A stretch of DNA of 64,000 nucleotides, taken from assembly GCF_003001955.1 (NCBI RefSeq), contig NZ_PVNH01000001.1, positions 434,001 through 498,000 on the forward strand, written 5' to 3'. The stretch is from Prauserella shujinwangii. GTDB taxonomy: Bacteria; Actinomycetota; Actinomycetes; Mycobacteriales; Pseudonocardiaceae. The position numbers and the translations under genes are program-made. This document shows positions 36,061-44,408 of this stretch, piece after piece (positions within the stretch are counted from its first letter, which is position 1; each line of letters starts with the position of its first letter). The notes below the pieces were generated by a model that was not told the origin of the DNA, ran no database searches, and was given only the letters and a program-made list of their open reading frames with translations.

Positions 36061-37250
36061 AGCCGGACTGGACGGGACGCACGGTCGAGGCGGAGGTGGG
36101 CCCCGTCGCGCACGGCGGGCACTGTGTGTCGCGAGTGGACGGACGGGTCGTGTTCGTGCGGCACGCGCTGCCGGGCGAGGTGGTGCTCGCGGAGGTCACC
36201 GAGGACGGCGGCGGGTCGTTCTGCCGCGCGGACGCCGTGCGCGTGCTGCGGGCCGCGCCGGAGCGGGTGGAACCGCCGTGCCCGGTCGCGGGCCCCGGGC
36301 TGTGCGGCGGCTGCGACTGGCAGCACGCGAGCCCGGCGGCGCAGCGCGCGCTCAAGGCCGACGTCGTGGCCGAGCAACTGCGCAGGCTGGCCGGTCTCAC
36401 GTGGCCGGTCGAGGTGGAGCCGCTGCCCGGTGGTCCGTTGCGCTGGCGGACCCGGGTGCGCTTCGTGGCGGGCCGGGACGGGCACGCGGGGCTGCGGGCC
36501 CACCGCAGTCACCGGGTGGTCCCGCTCGCCGACTGCCCGATCACGGCGCCCGCCGCCGTCGGCGGCGGTCTGCGGCGGCGCTGGCGGCCGGGCAGCGAGA
36601 TCGAGGTCACCGCGGACGCCGACGCGCGCACACACGTCCGGGTGGTGGAGACCGTCCGCGGCCGGGAGCGGGCGCGGCAGCACGCGGGCGGGGTCGCGCA
36701 CCAGCGTGCCGCGGGCCGCGACTGGCGGCTGGCCGCGCACGGGTTCTGGCAGGTGCATCCCGGGGCCGCGGACACCTTCGCCGCGGTCGTGGGGGAGTGG
36801 GCCCGCCCCTCGCGGGGCGCGCGGGTGTGGGACCTCTACGCCGGGGTCGGCCTGTTCGCCGCGGTGCTGGCGGAGCGGGTGGGCCCGGACGGCGGCGTGC
36901 TCGCGGTCGAGTCCGGCGGCCGCGCCGTGTCCGACGGGCAGGCCAACCTCGCCGACCTGCCGCAGGTCCGCTGGCACCGGGGCCGGGTGGAGCGCGTGCT
37001 GCGGGACGTCGGCGAGCGGCCCGAGGTGGTGGTGCTCGACCCGCCGCGCAAGGGCGCGGGCCGGGAGGTGGTGGACGCGATCGCGGCGGGCGGGCCGGAG
37101 CGCGTGGTGTACGTGGCGTGCGACCCGGCCGCGCTGGCCCGCGACGTGGCGGCGTTCGCCGGGCACGGGTACCGCCTCGACCGGCTGCGGGCGTTCGACG
37201 CGTTCCCGATGACCCACCACGTGGAGTGCCTCGCCCTGCTCACCCGCTGA
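36057..37250 (+). CDS. TRAM-domain class I RNA methyltransferase (TrmA/RlmCD family)
   Basis: 397 aa from GTG 36057, overlapping the permease stop (GTGA). N-terminal TRAM domain (residues 1-60: VGPVAHGGHCVSRVDGRVVF, VRHALPGEVVLAEVTEDG), then the iron-sulfur cysteines in CPVAGPGLCGGCDWQH and ADCPITAP, and a C-terminal methyltransferase core: VWDLYAGVGLFAAVLAERV (SAM), VVVLDPPRKGAGREVVD and the catalytic cysteine in VVYVACDPAALARDVAAF. These enzymes make 5-methyluridine in 23S rRNA or tRNA. The specific uridine cannot be assigned. Matches Rv2689c. A long hairpin begins just after the stop. Confidence 0.9.
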   Translation: MKPDWTGRTVEAEVGPVAHGGHCVSRVDGRVVFVRHALPGEVVLAEVTEDGGGSFCRADAVRVLRAAPERVEPPCPVAGPGLCGGCDWQHASPAAQRALKADVVAEQLRRLAGLTWPVEVEPLPGGPLRWRTRVRFVAGRDGHAGLRAHRSHRVVPLADCPITAPAAVGGGLRRRWRPGSEIEVTADADARTHVRVVETVRGRERARQHAGGVAHQRAAGRDWRLAAHGFWQVHPGAADTFAAVVGEWARPSRGARVWDLYAGVGLFAAVLAERVGPDGGVLAVESGGRAVSDGQANLADLPQVRWHRGRVERVLRDVGERPEVVVLDPPRKGAGREVVDAIAAGGPERVVYVACDPAALARDVAAFAGHGYRLDRLRAFDAFPMTHHVECLALLTR

Positions 37251-37252
37251 TC

Positions 37253-37307
37253 TGTCCTGAGTGGCTCGTTACTGGCGAAAATCGTCGGTAACGAGCCACT
37301 CAGGACA
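37253..37307. repeat. Perfect 20-bp intergenic hairpin
   Basis: Arms 37253-37272 and 37288-37307 are perfectly complementary, with a 15-nt loop containing CGAAAATCG. It separates the convergent RNA methyltransferase and SDR genes and can act as a terminator for both. Half-arm core GAGTGGCTCGTTAC. Confidence 0.85.
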
Positions 37308-37334
37308 TGCGGGGGCACGCGGGGTCAGACAGGG

Positions 37335-38108
37335 TCAGACGACGGCGGTCATGCCCCCGTCGACGAACAGCACCTGGCCGTTGACGAACGCGGCGGCGTC
37401 GGAGGCCAGGAACACCGCGGGACCCACCAGGTCGCCGGTGTCCCCCCAGCGGCAGGCGGGGGTGCGCTCGGTGACCCACGCGCTGAACCGCTCGTCGGCC
37501 ACGAGCGGCGCCGTGAGCTCCGTGGCGATGTACCCCGGGGCGAGGCCGTTGACCTGCAGCCCGTGGCGGGCCCACTCGGCCGCCATCGCGCGGGTCAGGT
37601 TCCGCAGGCCGCCCTTGGCCGCCGTGTACGGGGCGATCGCGGGGCGGGCCAGTTCCGCCTGCACCGAGCAGATGTTGACGATCCTGCCCCGGCCGCGCGC
37701 GATCATGCCGGGGGCGACGGCCCTGCCGACGAGGAACGCGCTGGTGAGGTCGGCCCGCAGCACCGCCTCCCAGTCCTCGACGGACAGTTCCAGCAGCGGC
37801 TGCCGGTGCTGGAAGCCCGCGTTGTTGACCAGGATGTCGACGTCGCCGACGCGGTCGGCGATGCCCGCGACCGCGGCCCGCACCGCGTCGGCGTCGGTGA
37901 CGTCGAACGCGGCCGGGTGGAACTCCGCGGCCGGGTGCTCCGCCGCCAGTTCCGCGCGGGCCGTCTCGAGCCGGCCGGGGTCGCGGCCGTTGAGTACGAC
38001 GGTCGCCCCGGCCCGGGCCAGCCCGGCGGCGAGGGCGCGCCCGATGCCCCGGCTGCTGCCGGTGACGAGCGCGACCCGCCCGCTCAGGTCGAACAGCTCC
38101 GCCACCAC
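37335..38108 (-). CDS. SDR oxidoreductase, probable gluconate 5-dehydrogenase
   Basis: 257 aa. Classical short-chain dehydrogenase: cofactor loop VALVTGSSRGIGRALAAGL with an Arg suited to NADP, LNGRDPGRL, NNAG in DILVNNAGFQHRQPLLEL, catalytic Ser in IVNICSVQAEL, and YTAAKGG (Tyr-x3-Lys). C-terminus ASDAAAFVNGQVLFVDGGMT. The sequence and its place after gntP and gntK suggest gluconate to 5-ketogluconate interconversion, as in E. coli IdnO or Gluconobacter Gno. GTG 38108 is 1 nt after the gntP stop. Other sugar-acid substrates are possible. Confidence 0.82.
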   Translation of the reverse strand: MVAELFDLSGRVALVTGSSRGIGRALAAGLARAGATVVLNGRDPGRLETARAELAAEHPAAEFHPAAFDVTDADAVRAAVAGIADRVGDVDILVNNAGFQHRQPLLELSVEDWEAVLRADLTSAFLVGRAVAPGMIARGRGRIVNICSVQAELARPAIAPYTAAKGGLRNLTRAMAAEWARHGLQVNGLAPGYIATELTAPLVADERFSAWVTERTPACRWGDTGDLVGPAVFLASDAAAFVNGQVLFVDGGMTAVV

Positions 38109-38109
38109 G

Positions 38110-39495
38110 TCAGGCCACCGCGAACAGCAGGGACGCCAGCGCGAAGCCCATCAGGCCGATCGTGGTCTGCATGACCGTCCACGTCTTCAGCGTCGTCTTC
38201 ACGTCCATCTCGAAGAAGCGGCCGACCAGCCAGAAGCCGGAGTCGTTGACGTGCCCGGCCGTGACCGAGCCCGCGGCCAGCGCGAGCACGAGCGCCGCGA
38301 GCTGCACGGCGTTGTAGTCCCCGGTGGCGACCAGCGGCTGTACGAGACCGGCCGCCGTGGTCAGCGCGACGGTGGCCGAGCCCTGCGCCACCCGCAGCGT
38401 GGTCGCGACGACGTAGGCCGCGACGATCACCGGCAGGCCCAGGTCGGACATCGCGCCGGAGAGGGCGTCGCCGATGCCGCTGGCCCGCAGCACGCCGCCG
38501 AACATGCCACCGGCCCCGGTGATCAGGATGATCGCGGCCACGGGACCGAGCGCGGAGTCGAGCAGCTTCTCCACGATGGCCTGGCCGCGGCCCCGCCGCG
38601 TGCCGAGCACGTACGCCGCGACGAACACCGTCACCAGCAGCGCGATGGGGGTGGACCCCAGCGTGCTGACCACCTGGACCCAGTCCGCCTCGCCGTCGAC
38701 CCAGCCCGCCTCGGTGGCCATGCCGAGACCGGTGTTGGCGAAGATCATCACGAGCGGCAGGAGCAGCAGGGCCACGACGGTGCCCGGGCGGGGCGGGTCG
38801 GTGTCGTGCTGTTCCGGGGCGCCGCCGCTGAGGATGTCCGGCACCGGAAGGACGATCCGCTTGCCCACCCACAGCCCGTACAGGTAGCTGGTGAGGAACC
38901 AGGTGGGCACGGCGAGCAGGACGGCGAACAGCAGCACCAGCCCGACGTCGGCGCCGAGCAGCCCGCTCGCGGCGACCGGGCCGGGGTGCGGCGGCACGAA
39001 CACGTGCATGACCGAGAACGCGCCCGCCACCGGGAGGCCGTAGCGCAGGACACCACCGCCGAGCCGCCGGGCGACCGCGAACACGATCGGCAGCATCACG
39101 ACGAGCCCGGCGTCGAAGAAGATCGGGAAGCCGAAGATCAGCGAGGCGACGCCGAGCGCCAGCGGTGCCCTGCGCTCGCCGAACTTGCCGACCAGCGCGT
39201 CGGTCATCGCCTGCGCGCCGCCGCTGACCTCGACCAGCCTGCCCAGCATGGCGCCGAGCCCGACCAGCAGCGCCACGCTGCCGAGTGTGGAGCCGAATCC
39301 GTCGAGCAACGTGTCGATCACGTCGCCGGCCGGGATGCCGGTGGCGAAGGCCGTCGCGATGCTGACGGTGACCAGCGCCAGGAACGCGTGCACGCGCAGC
39401 TTGATGATGAGGAAGAGCAGGACGGCGATCGCCCCCGCGGCGATGCCGAGCAGGGGCCCGGTGCCGAGGGTCTGGGTCCACTCGTCGGTGTTCAT
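38110..39495 (-). CDS. gntP: GntP family gluconate:H+ symporter
   Basis: 461 aa, the usual GntP length, with 12-14 membrane segments. Recognisable family pieces are GSVALLVGLGAMLGRLVEVS, IFFDAGLVVMLPIVFAVARR, VPPHPGPVAASGLLGADVGL and ILITGAGGMFGGVLRASGIG. Takes up gluconate or a related aldonate with protons. Middle gene of the gntK-gntP-SDR unit, 43 bp after gntK. Repression by the divergent GntR regulator is expected through the operator repeats at 40087-40121. Confidence 0.93.
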   Translation of the reverse strand: MNTDEWTQTLGTGPLLGIAAGAIAVLLFLIIKLRVHAFLALVTVSIATAFATGIPAGDVIDTLLDGFGSTLGSVALLVGLGAMLGRLVEVSGGAQAMTDALVGKFGERRAPLALGVASLIFGFPIFFDAGLVVMLPIVFAVARRLGGGVLRYGLPVAGAFSVMHVFVPPHPGPVAASGLLGADVGLVLLFAVLLAVPTWFLTSYLYGLWVGKRIVLPVPDILSGGAPEQHDTDPPRPGTVVALLLLPLVMIFANTGLGMATEAGWVDGEADWVQVVSTLGSTPIALLVTVFVAAYVLGTRRGRGQAIVEKLLDSALGPVAAIILITGAGGMFGGVLRASGIGDALSGAMSDLGLPVIVAAYVVATTLRVAQGSATVALTTAAGLVQPLVATGDYNAVQLAALVLALAAGSVTAGHVNDSGFWLVGRFFEMDVKTTLKTWTVMQTTIGLMGFALASLLFAVA

Positions 39496-39538
39496 GGGAA
39501 AGCTCCGTTGCTTCGCATCAGGGGAAGGGGAGTGGTGG

Positions 39539-40066
39539 CTAGACGGCCGAGGAGGTGCCCGCGAGCCCGAGCCGGGTGAGCGCCCGCGCCACGATCTCCT
39601 CGGGGGCGTCGCTGACGTCGACGGTCACGCCGTCCTCGTCGGCTCCGAGGGGTTCGAGGTCGCGGAACTGCGACTCCAGCAGCGACGGCGGCATGAAGTG
39701 CCCGGAGCGTTCCGCCAGCCGGGGGGCCACCGTCTCGGGCGTGCCTCGCAGGTGGACGAAGCGCACCCGGGTGCCGGGAGCCTGCCGGAGCACGTCGCGG
39801 TACGCCCGCTTGAGCGCCGAGCACGTGACCACGGTGTGCTCGCCCGCGGTGCCCCGGGCACCGATCCAGTCGCGGATGGCGGTCAGCCACGGCGTCCGGT
39901 CGGCGTCGGTCAGCGGGGTGCCGGCCGCCATCTTCGCGATGTTGGCCGCCGGGTGGAACTCGTCGGCCTCGGCCATCGGCCAGCCGAGCCGCTGGGACAG
40001 CAGCCGGGCCGCCGTGGTCTTGCCCACTCCCGACACCCCCATCACCACCAGGCAGGTGGGACTCAT
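39539..40066 (-). CDS. gntK: Gluconokinase
   Basis: 175 aa. P-loop VVMGVSGVGKTTAARLLSQR at the N-terminus, followed by EADEFHPAANIAKMAAGTPL and DADRTPWLTAIRDWI, both diagnostic of gluconate kinase; CSALKRAYRDVLR and HFMPPSLLESQFRDLEPLGA follow. Makes 6-phosphogluconate, entering the pentose phosphate pathway. First gene of its operon, with GAGGAG before ATG 40066 and two operator-like repeats 20-55 bp upstream. Confidence 0.95.
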   Translation of the reverse strand: MSPTCLVVMGVSGVGKTTAARLLSQRLGWPMAEADEFHPAANIAKMAAGTPLTDADRTPWLTAIRDWIGARGTAGEHTVVTCSALKRAYRDVLRQAPGTRVRFVHLRGTPETVAPRLAERSGHFMPPSLLESQFRDLEPLGADEDGVTVDVSDAPEEIVARALTRLGLAGTSSAV

Positions 40067-40086
40067 GAGGCTCCTCGTCGAACGTC

Positions 40087-40121
40087 AAAGGTATTACCAA
40101 TGGCGGCGAAAGATATCACCA
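40087..40121. promoter_or_regulatory. Tandem GntR operator candidates
   Basis: AAAGGTATTACCA (40087-40099) and AAAGATATCACCA (40109-40121) are direct repeats with centres 22 bp apart (two helical turns), in the gap between gntK and the divergent regulator. Consensus AAAGRTATYACCA resembles the GntR1/GntR2 box of Corynebacterium glutamicum (TATGATAGTACCAAT) as I remember it. Confidence 0.65.
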
Positions 40122-40196
40122 TTCGGTGGACGGGGGAAGAGGTGTCCGCGCCGGTACCCTGCGCAGGTGGAGCCACGAGCCGTCGAGCGGGAGAGC

Positions 40197-40943
40197 GTGT
40201 TGGGCAGAACCGGTCACGACCAGGGGCACACTCCCGCGGTGGGGGTCGAGGTCCTGCACAACACCGTGCTCGACACCATCGGCAGCCGGATCACCGGCGG
40301 TGACCTGCCCGCGGGCCACGTGCTGACGCTGGAGCGAATCGGGGAGGAGTTCCACGTCTCGCGCACGGTGGCGCGGGAGACGATGCGGATCCTGGAGTCG
40401 ATGGGGCTGGTCACCTCCCGCCGCCGGGTGGGCATCACCGTGCAGCCGAGCGAGTCGTGGAACGTCTTCGACCCCCGCGTGATCTGGTGGCGGCTCTCCG
40501 GGCCGGGCCGGGACGCCCAGCTGCGCTCGCTGACCGAGCTGCGGATCGCCGTCGAGCCGCTGGCCGCGGGTTCGGCCGCGCGCAACGCGTCGGCGGCCCA
40601 GCGTGAGCGGGTGGTGGAGCTGGCCACCGCGATGCGGGGCGAGGGGGAGGCAGGCGCCCTCGGCGAGTTCCTCGACCTGGACATCGCCTTCCACACCGTG
40701 CTGCTGGAGGCGAGCGGCAACGAGATGTTCGGGGCACTGGCCGACGTGGTCGCCGTCGTGCTGCAGGGCAGGACCCAGCTCGGGCTGATGCCGCGCACGC
40801 CGGTGCCGGAGGCGCTCGACCTGCACGAGGAGGTGGCGCACGCCGTGGCCGGGGGCCGCAGCGAGTCCGCCGAGAACGCGATGCGCCAGCTGCTGGCGGA
40901 GGTCAGGGACGCCGTCGTGCCCCTGTGGCCGCACCGCTCGTGA
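40197..40943 (+). CDS. FadR-subfamily GntR regulator of gluconate genes
   Basis: 248 aa from GTG 40197 with GGGAG upstream; GTG 40167 lacks a ribosome site. N-terminal winged helix (LPAGHVLTLERIGEEFHVSR, TVARETMRILESMGLVTSRR) and a C-terminal FCD domain from about residue 100 (LTELRIAVEPLAAGSAARNA, LDIAFHTVLLEASGNEM, LHEEVAHAVAGG), with Asp and His residues suited to bind a metal and a sugar acid. Divergent from gntK-gntP-SDR, so most likely their repressor, released by gluconate or 6-phosphogluconate. Its 3' end lies inside a long hairpin. Confidence 0.9.
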   Translation: MLGRTGHDQGHTPAVGVEVLHNTVLDTIGSRITGGDLPAGHVLTLERIGEEFHVSRTVARETMRILESMGLVTSRRRVGITVQPSESWNVFDPRVIWWRLSGPGRDAQLRSLTELRIAVEPLAAGSAARNASAAQRERVVELATAMRGEGEAGALGEFLDLDIAFHTVLLEASGNEMFGALADVVAVVLQGRTQLGLMPRTPVPEALDLHEEVAHAVAGGRSESAENAMRQLLAEVRDAVVPLWPHRS

Positions 40944-40985
40944 GTGTTCCCCGTGGTTCTTACCACGTTTGCCACTCACGAGCGG
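40934..40985. repeat. Nested-stem hairpin at the gntR 3' end
   Basis: Outer arms 40934-40946 and 40973-40985 are perfectly complementary (CCGCTCGTGAGTG); an inner stem CGTGGT/ACCACG lies at 40952-40957 and 40962-40967. The outer left arm overlaps the gntR stop. The inner core recurs at 44261-44276. Confidence 0.85.
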
Positions 40986-41007
40986 TGACCAGCAGGGATG
41001 CCGGGGG

Positions 41008-42561
41008 TCAGGCCCTGGCGTCCTCGGCGAGCAGGTCGGCGCACTTCTCACCGATCGCCATCGTGGTGATGCACGGGTTCACCGCGACGAGGAACGGCAT
41101 CGCCGAGCCGTCCGCCACCCGCAGGTTCTGCACGCCCCGGACGCGCAGGCGCTCGTCGAGCGGCGCCATCCGGTCGCTGTCCGGGCCCATCCTCACCGTG
41201 CACGCCGGGTGGTACACGGTGTTGTGCGTCTTGCGCAGGTAGTCGGCGATCTCGTCGTCGGTCGTGGCGTCCGGGCCGGGGGCGAGCTCGGCGCCCGCCC
41301 ACTCCCGCATCGCGGGCTGGGACACGATCTCCCTGGCCAGGCGCACCCCGTAGGTCATCACCCGCAGGTCGTGCGGGTCGGTGAAGTACCGCGGGTCCAC
41401 CTTCGGCTTGTCCCGGAAGTCCCGGGTGCGCAGGCGCACCGTGCCGGTCGAGCGGGCCCGCGTCACGTTGGGGGTCAGGCAGAAGCCGTTCTCGGTCGTC
41501 GGGTAACCGTGCCGCAGCGTGTTGAGGTCGAACGGCACGGAGCCGTAGTGGAACATCAGATCCGGCCGGTCGAGTCCGGGCTCGGTGGTGGTGAAGATCC
41601 CGATCTCCCACCACTGCGTGGACTCCGACACCATCGGCTGCCGCGCGTCCCACTGGACCAGGCCCTCCGGGTGGTCCTGCAGGTTCTCACCCACGCCGGG
41701 GGAGTCGACCAGCACGTCGATGCCGAACTCCCGCAGGTGCCCGGCGGGCCCGATGCCCGAGAGCATCAGCAGCTTCGGGGTGTCGATCGCGCCGGTGCTC
41801 ACGATCACCTCGCGCCGGGCGCGGACCTCCTCGCTGTGCACCAGGTCCTCGGTCAGCACCTCGACCCCGGTGCACCGCGTGCCGTCGAACGTCAGCCGTT
41901 TGGCCCGCACACCCGTGCGCACGTCCAGATTGGACCGCTTGCCCATGATCGGGTGCAGGTACGACACCGAAGCCGACGCGCGGGTGCCGTCCTCGCGCGC
42001 GTTGATCTGGAACCAGTTGGCCCCGTGTGTGACCGTGGTGCCGGAGTTGAACTGGGTGCGGGGGATACCCGCCTGCTCGCAGGCCTCCAGCAGGGCCACC
42101 CCGGCGGGGTCGCGCGGCGGCACCGAGCGGATCGTGACCGGGCCGGAGCGGCCGTGGTGGTCGCCGGGGCCGTCGTTGGTCTCCAGTCGCTGGTAGAGCG
42201 GGAAGATGTCCTCGGCGGACCAGCCGCGCAGCCCCATCGAGGCCCACTCGTCCAGGTCCTCGGCCGGCGCCCAGAACGCGATGCACGAGTTGTGTGAGGA
42301 GCAGCCGCCGAGCACCTTCGCCCGCGCGTGCCTCAGGAAGGAGTTGCCGGACTCCTGCGGCTCGACGACGTAGTCCCAGTCGTACCCGGACTCCAGCAGC
42401 GCCATCCACCTGTCCAGCTGCAGTACCGCCGGATCGTCCCTATCGGACGGTCCGGCCTCCAGCAGGCAGACGGTGGTGTTCTCGTTCTCCGACAGCCGCG
42501 CGGCGACGACCGAACCGGCCGTGCCGCCGCCGACGACGACGTAGTCGTACTCGCGGGTCAT
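41008..42561 (-). CDS. GMC oxidoreductase, probable choline dehydrogenase (BetA-like)
   Basis: 517 aa. FAD-binding start [35 protein letters not shown] signature 1 in [20 protein letters not shown], signature 2 [20 protein letters not shown] and the C-terminal catalytic [13 protein letters not shown] with [19 protein letters not shown]. Oxidises an alcohol to an aldehyde; the adjacent aldehyde dehydrogenase points to choline to betaine aldehyde, part of osmoprotectant synthesis. Polyethylene glycol or other alcohol dehydrogenases share this fold. ATG 42561 lies 77 bp after the aldehyde dehydrogenase stop, same strand. Confidence 0.85.
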   Translation of the reverse strand: MTREYDYVVVGGGTAGSVVAARLSENENTTVCLLEAGPSDRDDPAVLQLDRWMALLESGYDWDYVVEPQESGNSFLRHARAKVLGGCSSHNSCIAFWAPAEDLDEWASMGLRGWSAEDIFPLYQRLETNDGPGDHHGRSGPVTIRSVPPRDPAGVALLEACEQAGIPRTQFNSGTTVTHGANWFQINAREDGTRASASVSYLHPIMGKRSNLDVRTGVRAKRLTFDGTRCTGVEVLTEDLVHSEEVRARREVIVSTGAIDTPKLLMLSGIGPAGHLREFGIDVLVDSPGVGENLQDHPEGLVQWDARQPMVSESTQWWEIGIFTTTEPGLDRPDLMFHYGSVPFDLNTLRHGYPTTENGFCLTPNVTRARSTGTVRLRTRDFRDKPKVDPRYFTDPHDLRVMTYGVRLAREIVSQPAMREWAGAELAPGPDATTDDEIADYLRKTHNTVYHPACTVRMGPDSDRMAPLDERLRVRGVQNLRVADGSAMPFLVAVNPCITTMAIGEKCADLLAEDARA

Positions 42562-42638
42562 GTGCTCGTGGCTTCCTTTCCTTCGCCCGCCGGACGGTGA
42601 ACTCGGTCTGCGCGGCTTCCGCTCGTGGCGGTCCGCGG

Positions 42639-44108
42639 TCAGGAGGGGAACCAGCGCGGCGGCGCCGGGCGCAGGTTCTGGTAGATGTGCTTGGTCTCCT
42701 GGTACTCGGCCAGCCCGGCGGGGCCGAGTTCGCGGCCGATGCCGGACTGCTTGAGACCGCCCCACTCGGCCTGCGGCAGGTAGGGGTGGTAGTCGTTGAT
42801 CCACACCGTGCCGTGCCGCAGCCGCCCGGCGACCCGCTGGGCCCGGGAGGCGTCGTCGGTGAACACGGCGCCGGCCAGCCCGTAGTGGGTGTCGTTGGCG
42901 ATGCGGACCGCGTCGTCCTCGTCGGTGAACGTCTCCACGGTCAGCACCGGCCCGAACGACTCCTCGACGACGGCGTGGGTGCCCTGCCGCACGTCGTCGA
43001 GCACGGTCGGCAGGTAGAAGAAGCCGTCGGCCAGCCGCTCGTCGTCGGGCCTGCGGCCCCCGGTGCGCAGGGTGGCGCCCTCGGCGATCGCGGTCTCGAC
43101 GTAGCGCTCCACCTTCGCGCGGTGCTCGGCGGAGATCAGCGGGCCCGTCTCGGCGTCCGGGTCGAACGGGCCGCCGAGCCGGATGCGCTCCGCGCGGCGG
43201 ACGATCTCCCCGACGAACGCGTCGTGGATCTCCTCCTGCACGATGAGCCGGGACCCGGCCGAGCACACCTGCCCGGAGTCCAGGAAGATCGCCGTGACGG
43301 CGTGGTCGACGGCCGTCTCGAAGTCGGCGTCGGCGAACACGACGTTGGGGTTCTTGCCGCCGAGCTCCAGCGCGACCTTCTTCACGGTCGCCGCCGCGGC
43401 GGCCGCGATGGCGCGACCGGTGTGCAGCCCGCCGGTGAACGAGACCAGGTCCACATCGGGGTGCTCGGCCAGCGGCGCGCCCACGTCGGGACCCCGGCCC
43501 AGCACCAGGTTCGCCACGCCGGCGGGGAGCCCGGCCTCGGTGAGGATCCGCATGAGCAGGATCGCGGTGTGCGGGGTGAGCTCGCTCGGCTTGAGCACGA
43601 ACGTGTTGCCCGCCGCCAGCGCGGGCGCGACCTTCCACGCCGTCTGCAGCAGCGGGAAGTTCCACGGCGTGATGAGCCCGCACACGCCGACCGGCTCGTG
43701 CACGATCCGGCTGATGGCGCCCGGGTCCCCGGTGTCGACCACCCGCCCGGCCTGGTTGCCGGCCAGCTTGCCGAAATACCGGAAGCAGGCGGCGATGTCA
43801 TCCATGTCGATCTCGCTCTCCACCAGCCGCTTGCCGGTGTCGAGCGACTCGGCACGCGCGAAGGACTCCTTGTCGCGCTCCAGCAGTTCCGCCACGCGCA
43901 ACAGGAGGGCACCCCGCTCGCCCGCGGGGGTCGCGGGCCACGGGCCGGTGTCGAAGGCCGTGCGGGCCGCCGCGATCGCGGCTTCGGCGTCCGCGCGCGT
44001 GCCCTCGTCCACCGTGCCCACGAGGGCGCCGTCGGCGGGGCACCGGATCTCGCGGGTGCCGCCGCCCGTCGCGCCGACCCAGTCACCTCCGATGAAGAAG
44101 TCCGCCAT
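42639..44108 (-). CDS. Aldehyde dehydrogenase, probable betaine aldehyde dehydrogenase
   Basis: 489 aa. NAD-dependent aldehyde dehydrogenase with PWNFPLLQTAWKVAPALAAG, the catalytic Glu in VKKVALELGGKNPNVVF, the nucleophilic Cys in LDSGQVCSAGSRLIVQEEI and EESFGPVLTVETF near the C-terminus. The GGLHTGRAI segment replaces the common GST signature. Located just upstream of the GMC enzyme, so it should oxidise the resulting aldehyde, most simply betaine aldehyde to glycine betaine. ATG 44108 or the adjacent ATG 44111 may start translation. Confidence 0.87.
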   Translation of the reverse strand: MADFFIGGDWVGATGGGTREIRCPADGALVGTVDEGTRADAEAAIAAARTAFDTGPWPATPAGERGALLLRVAELLERDKESFARAESLDTGKRLVESEIDMDDIAACFRYFGKLAGNQAGRVVDTGDPGAISRIVHEPVGVCGLITPWNFPLLQTAWKVAPALAAGNTFVLKPSELTPHTAILLMRILTEAGLPAGVANLVLGRGPDVGAPLAEHPDVDLVSFTGGLHTGRAIAAAAAATVKKVALELGGKNPNVVFADADFETAVDHAVTAIFLDSGQVCSAGSRLIVQEEIHDAFVGEIVRRAERIRLGGPFDPDAETGPLISAEHRAKVERYVETAIAEGATLRTGGRRPDDERLADGFFYLPTVLDDVRQGTHAVVEESFGPVLTVETFTDEDDAVRIANDTHYGLAGAVFTDDASRAQRVAGRLRHGTVWINDYHPYLPQAEWGGLKQSGIGRELGPAGLAEYQETKHIYQNLRPAPPRWFPS

Positions 44109-44253
44109 CATCTCTCTTTCGTCGTCGCGGGGCCGGTGTGCGGCTGAGTGGTCGCCAATGGCTCGTGACCATACCTTTCGGGTTCCGGCCGGACCACTCG
44201 GCGATGCGCGGCCGATCCTAAGTGGGTGCGCCCCGGCAAGCCGGTGCGCGGCG

Positions 44254-44286
44254 GGGTAACCGTGGTCCTCCCCACGTTCGTCACCC
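44254..44286. repeat. Hairpin upstream of dxs sharing the CGTGGT core
   Basis: GGGT aac CGTGG tcctcc CCACG ttcgtc ACCC: a two-tier stem with the same core spacing as 40934-40985. It lies in the 300 bp between the divergent aldehyde dehydrogenase and dxs genes; TAGACT at about 44364 may be the dxs -10. No gene seen in this gap. Confidence 0.6.
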
Positions 44287-44408
44287 GTGCGTGGTGAACT
44301 GCGGAAACGGTGGACGGGTCCACGGCGCCCGGCAACACGCGGCCGATCCCTCCGGTGCTCCGTAGACTGGGCAGGCGACGCATCAACCGATGGCGAGCGA
44401 GGTGGAGC

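Noticed and set aside
34230-37250. A 1006-codon plus-strand frame across the APC permease into the methyltransferase
   Set aside because: The first 600 codons are out of frame with the permease and Arg/Gly-rich. Only 36057-37250 shows homology.
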